A stretch of 64,000 bases of DNA from JAENVU01 sp031422675 (GCA_031422675.1 JANPMG010000169.1:1-64000), one strand, 5' to 3'; counted from the first letter of the stretch, positions 1 through 8,226 are shown. Notes: a model not told the origin generated them from the sequence alone. A program made the numbers and translations.

Positions 1-696
1 CATGTAGTTCCCGTCCCGGTCCCGCAGGTCGAGGTGGCTCTCGATCCAGGGCTCATCATGGTACGGACTCGTGAAATAGCCGCGAATCGCCATACCCATC
101 GGGTAGGTCCGATCGCGCTGGGTCCCGAGCGCCCGACCGAACCGGGAGTTTGCACCGTCGGCAACCACCACATACCGAGCGCGAACCACCTCGGTGGTCC
201 CCGATTCCTTCCGGTGGATGGCCGCGCCGACGACCAGGCCGCCTTCGATCACCGGCTCCATCGCCTCCGACGACTGCCAGACCGTGGCACCGGCCTTGAC
301 CGCTCGGTCGGCCACCATTTCGTCGAGGTCCCGGCGCCGCACCACATACCCGTACGGCGGGAAATCGGGGTGGTCGGGCCACGCCAGCTCGAGCGTGATG
401 CCGTGGGCCATCGACCGCAGACCGGAATACCGGTGGAACTCCGACAGGGCCGGACCGAGACCCATATCGGTGAGCTGGCGGACCGCACGCGGAGTCAATC
501 CGTCGCCACAGGTCTTCTCGCGCGGGAACTGCTTCTTCTCGACGGCCAGAACCGAATGACCGCGCTCGGCCAGCCAGTACGCGGCGGCCGCGCCGGCGGG
601 TCCGGCGCCCACCACCAACACGTCGACCCGGCCCGGAACCGCTCCCACCGCGCCACGATCGTGCGCACGCGTTGGAGACTGCTTCGGGTCGGGCAC
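1..696 (-). CDS. Geranylgeranyl reductase family FAD-dependent oxidoreductase (3' end outside window)
   Basis: The frame encodes a flavoprotein of the geranylgeranyl-reductase/MenJ type, which saturates isoprenoid double bonds on lipids or menaquinone. The FAD-binding motif VGAGPAGAAAAYWLAERG lies near the N-terminus. It is followed by EKKQFPREKTCGDGLTPR, the conserved second block of this family (EK...PR.K.CGDG), and later by a YVVVADGANSRFGRALG FAD block. The C-terminus is beyond the window start. GTG at 696 or GTG at 648 can start it; the frame is open further upstream but has no ATG. It is divergent from the quinol:cytochrome c reductase operon, which would fit a menaquinone-modifying role; that is inference from context and family. 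Confidence 0.85.
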   Translation of the reverse strand, partial: MPDPKQSPTRAHDRGAVGAVPGRVDVLVVGAGPAGAAAAYWLAERGHSVLAVEKKQFPREKTCGDGLTPRAVRQLTDMGLGPALSEFHRYSGLRSMAHGITLELAWPDHPDFPPYGYVVRRRDLDEMVADRAVKAGATVWQSSEAMEPVIEGGLVVGAAIHRKESGTTEVVRARYVVVADGANSRFGRALGTQRDRTYPMGMAIRGYFTSPYHDEPWIESHLDLRDRDGNYM

Positions 697-968
697 GCGA
701 GCATCGTTCCACGTCGACCACAGGTTGGGCACACCGCTCGCGCGAAACTCTGCGGGATCGGACGGACACAAAGGAGCGGCATCGCAGCGGAGGCCGACCG
801 GCCGGGAACATCCCGACCGGTACGCGACATCAACGACCGAGCGACCGGCCAGACGTGAAGGCGCACGATGTGTCCATGCGCGATCTAGCGTGGTAGAGAA
901 ATGCCCGCAAAATGGGTGCGGGTCGGCGGCGAGACCGCCGAGAACGCCCGAGGAGGGATCAAGAGGTC

Positions 969-1484
969 ATGCCCAACGTTCTTCGCAATATCGGGAACTG
1001 GACCGGACTTGATTTTCTCGCGCCCAACGGCCGACTCATCTGGTTCACGCTGATCACCTTCGTGATGATCGGCATCGCGGCCAAGGTCATGCGCACCCCC
1101 AAATCCGACCGCCCCACCACCTGGGCCATGGCCATGGGCGGCGCGGTCTACGTGTTCGCGTTGTTCCTGCTGATGTACGCGATCGTCCCGCACGAGTTCA
1201 TCACCGTCGCGGACAAGTACTGGGGCATGTCGACGAACCGCTACCTGATCAAGTCGACCACCGCGATCCCGTTCAACAACGCTTGGAACTGGCCCTTCTC
1301 CATCGACCTCCAGCACGGAGTCCGCGATCCACTCGTGGTGGTCATCTACAACGTGTTCTTCGGTGCGAACATCGCGATGTTCGTGATGTGGCAGAAGCGC
1401 ACCACCGCAAGTGAAGCGGCCGAGCGCGAGCCGGTGGCCGTCGGCACGTCGCGCTTCGGCCGGCCGTTGAAGGCCAAGGCCTGA
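969..1484 (+). CDS. Three-helix membrane protein, first gene of the bc-complex operon
   Basis: This 171-residue protein has three clear hydrophobic helices, starting LIWFTLITFVMIGIAA, MGGAVYVFALFLLMYA and VVVIYNVFFGANIAMFVMW. An extramembrane loop of about 50 residues lies between helices 2 and 3. I do not recognise a named family. ATG 969 was chosen because purine-rich ribosome sites (GAGGAGGG at 950-957 and AGAGG at 962-966) precede it and the residues upstream in frame look non-coding. It ends one base before the ferredoxin gene, so the two are almost certainly co-transcribed. Its position suggests an accessory subunit or anchor of the quinol:cytochrome c reductase, but no catalytic motif is visible. 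Confidence 0.8.
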   Translation: MPNVLRNIGNWTGLDFLAPNGRLIWFTLITFVMIGIAAKVMRTPKSDRPTTWAMAMGGAVYVFALFLLMYAIVPHEFITVADKYWGMSTNRYLIKSTTAIPFNNAWNWPFSIDLQHGVRDPLVVVIYNVFFGANIAMFVMWQKRTTASEAAEREPVAVGTSRFGRPLKAKA

Positions 1485-1485
1485 C

Positions 1486-1899
1486 ATGGCCAAGACCGAC
1501 GCGAACCCGCCGATGCCGGAGTTCGTGACCGATTACGTCCTCCAGGAAGTGGATCCCGCGTTCCTGACCCAGGCGGTCAAGCCCAAGCAGTTCCTGCACA
1601 TCGACCAAGCCGAATGCATCCTCTGCGAAGGTTGCGTCGACATCTGTCCGTGGAAGTGCATCCACATGGTCTCGGTCGGCGCCATCGACGCGGCCGTCGG
1701 CACTGAGCGGCCGGGCGAAGATCCACTCGACCACGTTGCGTTCATCGTCGACGAGGACGTCTGCACTCGGTGTGCTCTGTGTGTGGATCGCTGCCCCACC
1801 GGCGTCATCATTCTCGGCAAGCTCGCGCCCCAGGGCGCAGCCGGCGACCCGCACACCCGAACCAACCGCCACGGCTACAGCTACGGCGTTCGGTTCTGA
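1486..1899 (+). CDS. Dicluster 4Fe-4S ferredoxin
   Basis: The 137-residue protein has two CxxCxxCxxxCP motifs, at C44-C47-C50-C54 and C93-C96-C99-C103, which bind two 4Fe-4S clusters. The insertion of about 39 residues between the motifs is longer than in small bacterial ferredoxins and resembles NuoI/HycB-like electron-transfer subunits. An extra Cys58 follows the first motif. It lies between two membrane-protein genes of the bc operon, so it may pass electrons to or from this complex or be assembled with it. No TAT or Sec signal is visible, so it should face the cytoplasm. The cluster motifs are certain; the partner is inferred. Confidence 0.9.
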   Translation: MAKTDANPPMPEFVTDYVLQEVDPAFLTQAVKPKQFLHIDQAECILCEGCVDICPWKCIHMVSVGAIDAAVGTERPGEDPLDHVAFIVDEDVCTRCALCVDRCPTGVIILGKLAPQGAAGDPHTRTNRHGYSYGVRF

Positions 1900-1942
1900 C
1901 CCAGCACGCACATCACGACACACGATCGAAGGAGACGCACTC

Positions 1943-2737
1943 GTGGCCAACGGCAACGGGAGCAACGGCAAGGGCGGCGGACTGAAGCTCGGCGCGCGCG
2001 CCAAGGAGATGGGCGACAAGGTCGGCAACTCGCAGGTGGTCACGTCGATCATCCGGCCCGGGTCGATCTTCCGGAAGGGCTACACCGACAGCCCGAGGAA
2101 CCGCTCCTACGTCATCATGAACAGCGTGCTGTACCACCTGCACCCGGTGAAGGTGAAGCGGCATGCGGTCAAGGTGAGCTACACGCTGTGCCTCGGCGGG
2201 TTGTCCTTCTTCCTGTTCATCCTGCTGACGGTCACCGGCATCTTCCTGATGTTCTTCTACCGGCCGACCGAGGCCGCGGCCTGGGCCAACGTCCAGCAGC
2301 TCGAGACCGCGGTGTGGTTCGGCTCGCTGGTGCGGAACATGCATCGGTGGGGAGCCCACCTGATGGTGCTCACCGTGTTCCTGCACATGAGTCGCGTCTT
2401 CTACCACGGCGCGTACAAAGCGCCGCGTGAGTTCAACTGGGTCATTGGTGTCGTCCTGCTGCTGCTCACCCTGATGCTCTCGTTCACCGGGTACCTCCTG
2501 CCGTGGGACCAGCTCGCGCTCTGGGCCGTCACCGTCGGCACGAACATGATGGGCTACACGCCGGTGTTCGGAAGCCAGATGCGGTACGCGCTCCTGGGCT
2601 CGAAAGAGATCTCGGGCGACACGTTGCTCCGCTGGTACACGCTCCACGTTCTGCTCCTCCCATTCGTCATCGTGATCTTCATGGCGATCCACTTCTGGCG
2701 CGTCCGTAAGGACGGCGGCATCAGTGGACCGCTCTAG
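1943..2737 (+). CDS. qcrB: Cytochrome b, N-terminal half (b6-type), menaquinol:cytochrome c reductase
   Basis: This 264-residue protein is a four-helix cytochrome b6-type subunit, the quinol-oxidising core of the bc complex. Heme ligands are His134/His148 (spacing 14) and His235/His250 (spacing 15, as in cytochrome b6 rather than the 14 of bc1). Cys83 in the YTLCLGG context aligns with the b6 cysteine that binds the extra c-type heme (c_i). The start is GTG 1943 after AAGGAGAC at 1929-1936; residues further upstream in frame have no family similarity. The first ~60 residues form a glycine/lysine-rich cytoplasmic extension. The C-terminal half of cytochrome b is the next gene, so the subunit is split, unlike the fused QcrB of mycobacteria and streptomycetes. 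Confidence 0.93.
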   Translation: MANGNGSNGKGGGLKLGARAKEMGDKVGNSQVVTSIIRPGSIFRKGYTDSPRNRSYVIMNSVLYHLHPVKVKRHAVKVSYTLCLGGLSFFLFILLTVTGIFLMFFYRPTEAAAWANVQQLETAVWFGSLVRNMHRWGAHLMVLTVFLHMSRVFYHGAYKAPREFNWVIGVVLLLLTLMLSFTGYLLPWDQLALWAVTVGTNMMGYTPVFGSQMRYALLGSKEISGDTLLRWYTLHVLLLPFVIVIFMAIHFWRVRKDGGISGPL

Positions 2738-2754
2738 GCCGGAGGGATTGACTC

Positions 2755-3603
2755 ATGGCTGAAGTCCCCGAACACCTGCTGAAGCGCAGCGCGGAACGAC
2801 GTAAAGCGCTCGGACTGCCCGGCGGCGAAGGTGCCGACGACGCGCCGGCCGCCGAAACCGGAGACGCCGCTGCGGCAGAAGCGCCGACTCCGGCCGCCGA
2901 GGAAGCTGCGCCCGTCGCGGCCAGTACGGCCGACGAAGGCGTGATCACCGAGGACAAGGGTGGCGTTCCGGCGCACCTGCTCGAGCGCGCCCGCAAGCGC
3001 AAGGCCGTCCTCGCCGGCGAGGACCCCGGTGCCGCCACGGGCGGTGGTGGCGTGGCCACCGCGACGAAGGTGGCGCCGATCGCCGCGCCGGTGGGAACCG
3101 GTCCCGGCGGCCACACTCAGCGCCTGCTGACGGTGGTGAAGTCCGGTTCGATCCAACAGACCCGGGCCGAAGCCGTGGACAAGGTGCACACGTGGCCGCA
3201 CCTGTTGGTGGTGGAGTTCGCCGCCGCCTTGGCCCTCACCGCGATCACCTTGATCTTCTCGGCGATCGTGCGCGCGCCGCTGTTGGGCCTCGCCGACGTG
3301 AACCAGACGCCGAACCCGTCGAAAGCGCCGTGGTACTTCCTCGGCCTCCAGGAACTCCTCACGATGTTCCACCCGATGGTCGCCGGCGTGACGATTCCCG
3401 GCATGGGTCTCTTCCTGCTCATGGTGGCGCCGTACGTGGACTCGAATCCGTCGAACAAGCCCGAGGACCGGAAGTTCGCGATTTCGCTGTTCACGCTCTT
3501 CCTCATGTTCTGGGCCGTGTTGGTCATCATCGGATCGTTCTTCCGGGGCGCGGGCTTCAACTTCGTGTTCCCCTGGAACGACGGCATCTTCTTCGAGCTC
3601 TAA
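2755..3603 (+). CDS. qcrD: Cytochrome b C-terminal half (subunit IV-like) with long N-terminal extension
   Basis: Residues ~145-282 carry three transmembrane helices and match the subunit IV/C-terminal domain of cytochrome b, which completes the quinol-oxidation site. The PEWY motif is replaced by APWY (residues 191-194), so the usual glutamate is absent. The first ~120 residues are Ala/Glu-rich and probably disordered. They contain two copies of a VPxHLLxRxxxRKA-like element (about residues 4-20 and 71-86). The gene follows the b6 half by 17 bases with a GGAGG site. The symbol is positional only; other schemes use petD or qcrC. Function is secure at family level; the extension is unexplained. 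Confidence 0.9.
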   Translation: MAEVPEHLLKRSAERRKALGLPGGEGADDAPAAETGDAAAAEAPTPAAEEAAPVAASTADEGVITEDKGGVPAHLLERARKRKAVLAGEDPGAATGGGGVATATKVAPIAAPVGTGPGGHTQRLLTVVKSGSIQQTRAEAVDKVHTWPHLLVVEFAAALALTAITLIFSAIVRAPLLGLADVNQTPNPSKAPWYFLGLQELLTMFHPMVAGVTIPGMGLFLLMVAPYVDSNPSNKPEDRKFAISLFTLFLMFWAVLVIIGSFFRGAGFNFVFPWNDGIFFEL

Positions 3604-3612
3604 GGATCTCCG

Positions 3613-4464
3613 TTGGACACCGCGCTGCTCATCGCCATCCCCGTCGTCATCGCCCTGGCGGCGATCACCGTGTTCGCGTCCGCGCGTCGGCGCACGAGTG
3701 ACCCGGCCGGTCACGTCACCGGAACGCTCACCGGCGAGACGAAGGCGAGCGACTCCGGCTCGACCGACCTCGCCGTGCCCGATGCATCGGCGGAGGCTCG
3801 GGCCCGCGGCGAAGAGACCCGCGCCGGCGCGGGCGGCGTCGCCACTCGGCCGTCGTCGGGTGCTGCGGTGTACACGCCGGCCGAATACGAAGAGATCCAG
3901 GTCAGCCGGCGCCAGTTCTTCAACCGGGCCATCATCCAGACGATGGGGATCAGTGTCGGCACCTTCGGCATCGCGGCAATCGCATTCCTCTTCGCCAAGT
4001 CCTCCGGAGGATTCGGCGGCAAGATCGACGCGGGCATCAGCCTGCCCGACGTCAAGGCCTACTGGGACTCCACCAAGCAGCCGTACTACGTGCCGGCCGC
4101 CCGCACCTACCTCCAGCCTTACCCGGCCGAGGACGTCGCCAAGGCCAAGAAGATCAACGAGTATGCGCTCGTCGTCCCCGGGATGGAGGAGGGCATCGTC
4201 GGTCTGTACCAGAAGTGCGTGCACCTGGGGTGCCGCGTTCCGTGGTGCCAGACCTCACAGTGGTTCGAGTGCCCGTGCCACGGGTCGAAGTACAGCCGGG
4301 TCGGCGAACAACGCGGTGGCCCGGCGCCACGCGGTCTCGATCACTGGGTGGTGACCGTCTCCGGCTCGAACATCGGTATCGACACGTCGGGGACCGCCAT
4401 CACCGGTCCGCCGATCGGGACCGACACCACCGGTCAGGGCGCCGAAGGCCCGCCGTGCGTGTGA
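3613..4464 (+). CDS. qcrA: Rieske iron-sulfur protein of the bc complex
   Basis: The Rieske 2Fe-2S site is visible as CVHLGC (C202, H204, with C207) and CPCHGS (C220, H223, with C222), so it takes the first electron from menaquinol. Residues 99-128 are a twin-arginine anchor: SRRQFFNRA followed by a hydrophobic helix. An additional hydrophobic segment at residues 3-22 precedes it, and a disordered Ala/Thr/Glu linker joins the two, so this is a two-helix variant of the usual one-helix subunit. Translation starts at TTG 3613, preceded by AAGGA at 3602-3606 overlapping the previous stop. It sits in frame order b6, subunit IV, Rieske, cytochrome c. Confidence 0.92.
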   Translation: MDTALLIAIPVVIALAAITVFASARRRTSDPAGHVTGTLTGETKASDSGSTDLAVPDASAEARARGEETRAGAGGVATRPSSGAAVYTPAEYEEIQVSRRQFFNRAIIQTMGISVGTFGIAAIAFLFAKSSGGFGGKIDAGISLPDVKAYWDSTKQPYYVPAARTYLQPYPAEDVAKAKKINEYALVVPGMEEGIVGLYQKCVHLGCRVPWCQTSQWFECPCHGSKYSRVGEQRGGPAPRGLDHWVVTVSGSNIGIDTSGTAITGPPIGTDTTGQGAEGPPCV

Positions 4465-4510
4465 TGCCGACCCCAGCCGACCACCAACCCGGAGCTTCGA
4501 AGAGGCCACT

Positions 4511-5734
4511 GTGACCCTGCGCACCCTCCTGATCCTCATCAACATCGCCGCGGTCATCACGATGGTCGTGATCATCGGCGCCAAGGTCCTCTCCGCCCGC
4601 CGCGAGCAGGCCGAGCGCACCGCCGAGAACCAGACCCCGTTCTACGCCGACGACGTCCTCGAAGACGCGCACCTGACCCGGGTGCTGCGGTGGGCGCTCA
4701 TCTTCTCGACCATCGTCGCGGTGGTGCTCCCGCTGTACTGGCTGCTCGAGCCGGAACGACAGGTCCAGGAGGCGGCCGGATTCGACCACCGCGCGATCGA
4801 ACGCGGCGAGGTCCTCTACTCGAACCAGTCGATGCCCAACTACGAGAGCGCGAAGTCGTTGTTGTGTGCGGACTGCCACGGCGCCGACGGCGGCGGCGGC
4901 GCGAAGAGCTGGGTGCTCACCCCAGAGGCGCAGGGCGACACCGACGCCACGCCGGTCGCGGAGATCTGGAAGGTCCCCGCGCTGAACGACGTCTTCTATC
5001 GGTACAGCGAAGACCCCACCACTGCGTACCAGCAGATCACCCAGATCCTCGTGTACGGACGTCCGGGCACTCCGATGCCGGCGTGGGGCGTCGCCGGTGG
5101 CGGCCCGAAGAACGCGCAGGCCATCAGCGACATCGTCGCGTACTTGAAGAGCATCCAGATGACCCCGGCCCAAGCCAAACTGGTGGCGGCCAAACGGGTG
5201 ACCGAGTTCAAGGATTCCATCATCGGGAATCCGACCAAGCAGATTCCGAGCGCGTCGGCGGTCGCCGAGAAGAACCTCGCGGCCGCGGAGGAAGGCCTGG
5301 CGAACGCCAAGACGCCGCTCCAGACCCAGAAGTACCAGGGCGAGATCCGAGCGGCCCAGGAGGGCATCCGGCGCTCGAAGGAGTACGCCCTCGAGGTCTC
5401 GAGGATGACCGAGGGCGAGCTGCTCTTCAACACCCAGTGCGCCCGGTGCCACACCAAGGGATGGTCGACGCTCGAACCGAGCAACGGGTTCGTCCCCATG
5501 CCCGAACCGGCCGGCAGCGGTGCCCTCGGACCGTCGCTGCGCGGTGACGCGGTGGAGAGTCAGTTCCCCGGCGAGGCCGGGAAGCTCAAGCACTACGACT
5601 GGGTCGCGGTCGGGGCCGAGACCAATAAGGCGTATGGCGTGCGAGGGATGTCTTCGGGCACGATGCCGCACTTCGGCGAGATCCTGAGCAAGGCTCAGAT
5701 CGACGCGATCATCGAGTACGAACGGAACCTGTAG
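4511..5734 (+). CDS. qcrC: Membrane-anchored diheme cytochrome c of the bc complex
   Basis: The 407-residue protein has two N-terminal helices (about residues 4-26 and 61-78) and two c-type heme sites, CADCH (C119-H123) and CARCH (C310-H314). Each lies in a separate cytochrome c domain, with distal methionine candidates in TPMPAW and the C-terminal GTMPHFG. A charged, probably helical stretch of about 90 residues separates the domains. It would accept electrons from the Rieske protein and pass them to a terminal oxidase, as diheme QcrC does in other Actinobacteria. GTG 4511 is the start. This gene order places the cytochrome last, whereas in mycobacteria it comes first (qcrCAB). Confidence 0.9.
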   Translation: MTLRTLLILINIAAVITMVVIIGAKVLSARREQAERTAENQTPFYADDVLEDAHLTRVLRWALIFSTIVAVVLPLYWLLEPERQVQEAAGFDHRAIERGEVLYSNQSMPNYESAKSLLCADCHGADGGGGAKSWVLTPEAQGDTDATPVAEIWKVPALNDVFYRYSEDPTTAYQQITQILVYGRPGTPMPAWGVAGGGPKNAQAISDIVAYLKSIQMTPAQAKLVAAKRVTEFKDSIIGNPTKQIPSASAVAEKNLAAAEEGLANAKTPLQTQKYQGEIRAAQEGIRRSKEYALEVSRMTEGELLFNTQCARCHTKGWSTLEPSNGFVPMPEPAGSGALGPSLRGDAVESQFPGEAGKLKHYDWVAVGAETNKAYGVRGMSSGTMPHFGEILSKAQIDAIIEYERNL

Positions 5735-5740
5735 GAGCTG

Positions 5741-6637
5741 ATGGTGCGCGTACTGACCGTTCTCGCCAGCGAAGGCCTGAAGAACCGGGACCTCTGGTAC
5801 CCGACCATTCTCGGCGTCCTCGTCGTCATCTCCGCCGTCGCCCTCTTCATGGGGACGCCGTACATCCTGCTCGCCACGAATCTCGGCTCCCGCCTCGGCT
5901 TCATGGTCACCGCCGCCGGACTCTCGGGCTTCATGGTGCTGCTCTCGCTGCTCTGGCTCACCAACCCGTCTCCGGTCAACACCTTGAAGGGCCGGCTTCC
6001 GCACTGGACGGCGGTCGAGGCGCTCGACAACGGCGACGTCGCGCGGTCCAAGATTCCCGCGGTGCAACGGATCAACGAGGAAGGCAGCGATGCGGACGCC
6101 GCGGCGATCACGAACCTGAAGGCCGCCGTCGACACCAACCTCATCCGCACGAAGAGTGGGGTCGGCGAGGTCGAAGCGGGCGCCGGCAGCAACTTCGCGA
6201 TCTACGAGGACGCCACCGAGTACATCGTCCAGAAGAACCAACTCACCGGCGGCGGCAAGATCTTCAGTCAGTTCGACGTCTCCACCGGCGGCGGATTCCC
6301 CTGGATCCACGTGAGCTTGCACAAGCCCCTTTACGGCGTGATCACGCTGTGCGAGACGGACCCGGCCCTCTCCGCCACCGAAGTGCCCTTCGGTGAGCCG
6401 CCGCCGAAGCCGGCGTGCGCCGACTCGAAGCGCCAGGTGCTCGTCCTCGAACGTGATCTCGGTTCGCTACGAGTGCCGCCGTTCGTGACGCTGATCGCAT
6501 CATCGATCCTGTTCATTCTCAGCCTGCTCACCATGCATTGGCGCGAGCGGGATCTGCAGGAGCAGTCGGCCAAGGTCGCCGGTGAGGCCGAGGCCATCAC
6601 CAAAGCCGCCGCCGACCGCGACACCGAGACCGTCTAG
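5741..6637 (+). CDS. Membrane protein of unknown function in the bc-complex operon
   Basis: I do not recognise a family. The 298-residue product has two hydrophobic helices near the N-terminus (about residues 18-40 and 50-72) and an extramembrane domain of about 170 residues. One helix follows near the C-terminus (about residues 245-265), then a charged tail. The central domain has two cysteines (in CETD and ACAD) but no CxxCH, Rieske or flavin motif. ATG 5741 is preceded by TAGGAG overlapping the stop of the cytochrome c gene, so coupling is tight. It is probably an additional subunit or assembly factor of the complex; that is inferred from position only. Confidence 0.75.
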   Translation: MVRVLTVLASEGLKNRDLWYPTILGVLVVISAVALFMGTPYILLATNLGSRLGFMVTAAGLSGFMVLLSLLWLTNPSPVNTLKGRLPHWTAVEALDNGDVARSKIPAVQRINEEGSDADAAAITNLKAAVDTNLIRTKSGVGEVEAGAGSNFAIYEDATEYIVQKNQLTGGGKIFSQFDVSTGGGFPWIHVSLHKPLYGVITLCETDPALSATEVPFGEPPPKPACADSKRQVLVLERDLGSLRVPPFVTLIASSILFILSLLTMHWRERDLQEQSAKVAGEAEAITKAAADRDTETV

Positions 6638-6644
6638 GAGCCTG

Positions 6645-6875
6645 GTGACACAGCGTTTGAACTCCACCATTCGGAACTGGACGGTCGCGGCCGTTCTGGT
6701 CGTCGTGGCCGCCGGATGTAGCGATGGCCAGCTCGTCGACGCCGGCGGCGAGGGTGGTGGAGGCGGGCTCGCGTTCGTGCTGCTCGTGTTCTTCTTCCTG
6801 CTCTTCATCGCGTCGCTCTTCTACATGGACCGCGTCCGTCAGCGTCGTCGCGGCGACGAGGACGACAACGCCTGA
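6645..6875 (+). CDS. Small membrane lipoprotein, end of bc-complex operon
   Basis: This 76-residue protein starts at GTG 6645 after AGGAG at 6636-6640. A hydrophobic segment ends in VVAAGC, a lipobox-like sequence that would lipidate the cysteine. A Gly-rich stretch and a second very hydrophobic helix (LAFVLLVFFFLLFIASLFY) follow, then a basic/acidic tail RQRRRGDEDD. Small one- or two-helix peptides often accompany respiratory complexes, so a structural subunit is plausible. No family is recognised. The stop codon abuts the stop of hemL on the other strand with no spacer. Confidence 0.65.
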   Translation: MTQRLNSTIRNWTVAAVLVVVAAGCSDGQLVDAGGEGGGGGLAFVLLVFFFLLFIASLFYMDRVRQRRRGDEDDNA

Positions 6876-8195
6876 TCAGAGGGTGGACGCGACCTCGGCG
6901 GCGATGGCGATGGTCTCGTCGATGATCGCGTCGGTGTGGGCCAGCGAGACGAACGTCGTCTCGTAGCCGCTCGGGGCGAAGTAGACGCCCCGGTCCAGCA
7001 TCCCGTGAAAGAAGCGGGCGTAGCGAGCGTGATCGGCGGCCTGGGCTTCCCCGTAGTTCGTGACGGGAGCCGGAGAGAAGAACAGCCCGGCCAAGGTGCC
7101 CGCTTGGGTGACCTGCGCCGCGAGGCCCGCCGTACTCAGGGCGTCGAGGAGACCCGCGGTGAGCCGGCCCGCCTTCGCCTCGAGCGTGGCGTACGCGTGC
7201 TCGTCGAGCTGTTCCAGCGCGGCCAGTCCCGCGGCGGTGGCCAGCGGGTTCCCGGACAAGGTGCCGGCTTGGTAGACGGGACCGAGTGGTGCCAGGTGAT
7301 CCATGATCGACGCCGCGCCACCGATCGCGGCCAGCGGCAGACCGCCACCCACCACCTTCCCGAAGATCGACAGATCCGGCGTGATCCCGAACCGCACTTG
7401 GGCACCGCCGCCCCCGACCCGGAATCCGGTGATGACTTCGTCGAAGACCAAGAGCGCACCAGCACCGGTGCTGCGGTTCCGCAGGTAGTCGAGGAACCCG
7501 GAGGCCGGCAGGACCAGCCCCATGTTGGCGGCGATCGGCTCGACGAGGACCGCGGCGATGTCATGCTCGAGGAACGCCGCGTCGACGGCAGGGATGTCGT
7601 TGTACGGCACCACCACGGTGTCCGCAACCGCTCCAGCCGTGACCCCCGCGCTGCCCGGAAGGCCCAGGGTGGCCACGCCACTGCCCGCCGCCACGAGCAG
7701 TGAATCCAGATGGCCGTGGTAGCAGCCGGCGAACTTCAGGATCTTCGTCCGCCCGGTGGCACCGCGGGCGAGCCGCACCGCGGTCATTGCCGCCTCGGTA
7801 CCGCTCGAGACCAGGCGCACCTTCTCGACGCTCGGCACGCGATCGCAGATGGCTTCCGCGAGTTCGACCTCGCGAGCCGTGGGGGCTCCAAAGGACGTGC
7901 CGTCCGCCGCGGCGCGTTGCACGGCTTCGACGATGTGGGGGTCGGCGTGACCGAGGATCGACGCGCCCCACGACTGGACGTAGTCCACGTAGTGGCGGCC
8001 TTCGGTGTCGATCAGCTCCGCACCCATCCCCGATGCCACGAAGAAGGGGGCGCCACCGACCGCGTTGAACGCGCGCACCGGAGAGTTCACCCCGCCGGGG
8101 ATCCGCGCGTTCGCACGGGCGAGCAGCGCGTCGTCGGTCACGACTCCCGCTCTCGGCGCAGAGCGCCGGGCCGCTCGGGCCCCGCTCGAAGACAT
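6876..8195 (-). CDS. hemL: Glutamate-1-semialdehyde 2,1-aminomutase
   Basis: PLP enzyme converting glutamate-1-semialdehyde to 5-aminolevulinate, the second C5-pathway step. Family blocks are clear: IPGGVNSPVRAFNAVGG near the N-terminus, the substrate loop RLVSSGTEAAMTAVRLARG, GCYHGHLDS, FDEVITGFR, and the PLP lysine in FGKVVGGGLPLAAIGG. The length (439) is usual. The first ~17 residues are poorly conserved, and GTG 8142 with GGGAG just upstream could be the true start. It is the last gene of the rex-hem operon, 31 bases after hemB, and converges on the bc operon without a spacer. Confidence 0.96.
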   Translation of the reverse strand: MSSSGARAARRSAPRAGVVTDDALLARANARIPGGVNSPVRAFNAVGGAPFFVASGMGAELIDTEGRHYVDYVQSWGASILGHADPHIVEAVQRAAADGTSFGAPTAREVELAEAICDRVPSVEKVRLVSSGTEAAMTAVRLARGATGRTKILKFAGCYHGHLDSLLVAAGSGVATLGLPGSAGVTAGAVADTVVVPYNDIPAVDAAFLEHDIAAVLVEPIAANMGLVLPASGFLDYLRNRSTGAGALLVFDEVITGFRVGGGGAQVRFGITPDLSIFGKVVGGGLPLAAIGGAASIMDHLAPLGPVYQAGTLSGNPLATAAGLAALEQLDEHAYATLEAKAGRLTAGLLDALSTAGLAAQVTQAGTLAGLFFSPAPVTNYGEAQAADHARYARFFHGMLDRGVYFAPSGYETTFVSLAHTDAIIDETIAIAAEVASTL

Positions 8196-8226
8196 CTTCG
8201 GTCGTTCAACATTCCCAGGGCCTCGC

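Noticed and set aside
871..899. TGTCCA-N17-TAGAGA as promoter of the bc operon
   Set aside because: Spacing fits but both boxes match the consensus poorly; not strong enough to list.
2734..4224. Long antisense open frame over the subunit IV and Rieske genes
   Set aside because: Composition is Arg/Gly/His/Glu-rich with no domain. It is the usual mirror of GC-rich codon bias on the opposite strand of genes with clear motifs.
4400..6322. 640-codon antisense open frame over the cytochrome c gene
   Set aside because: Same shadow pattern; the plus-strand frame has two CxxCH motifs and two helices, so the antisense frame is not needed.
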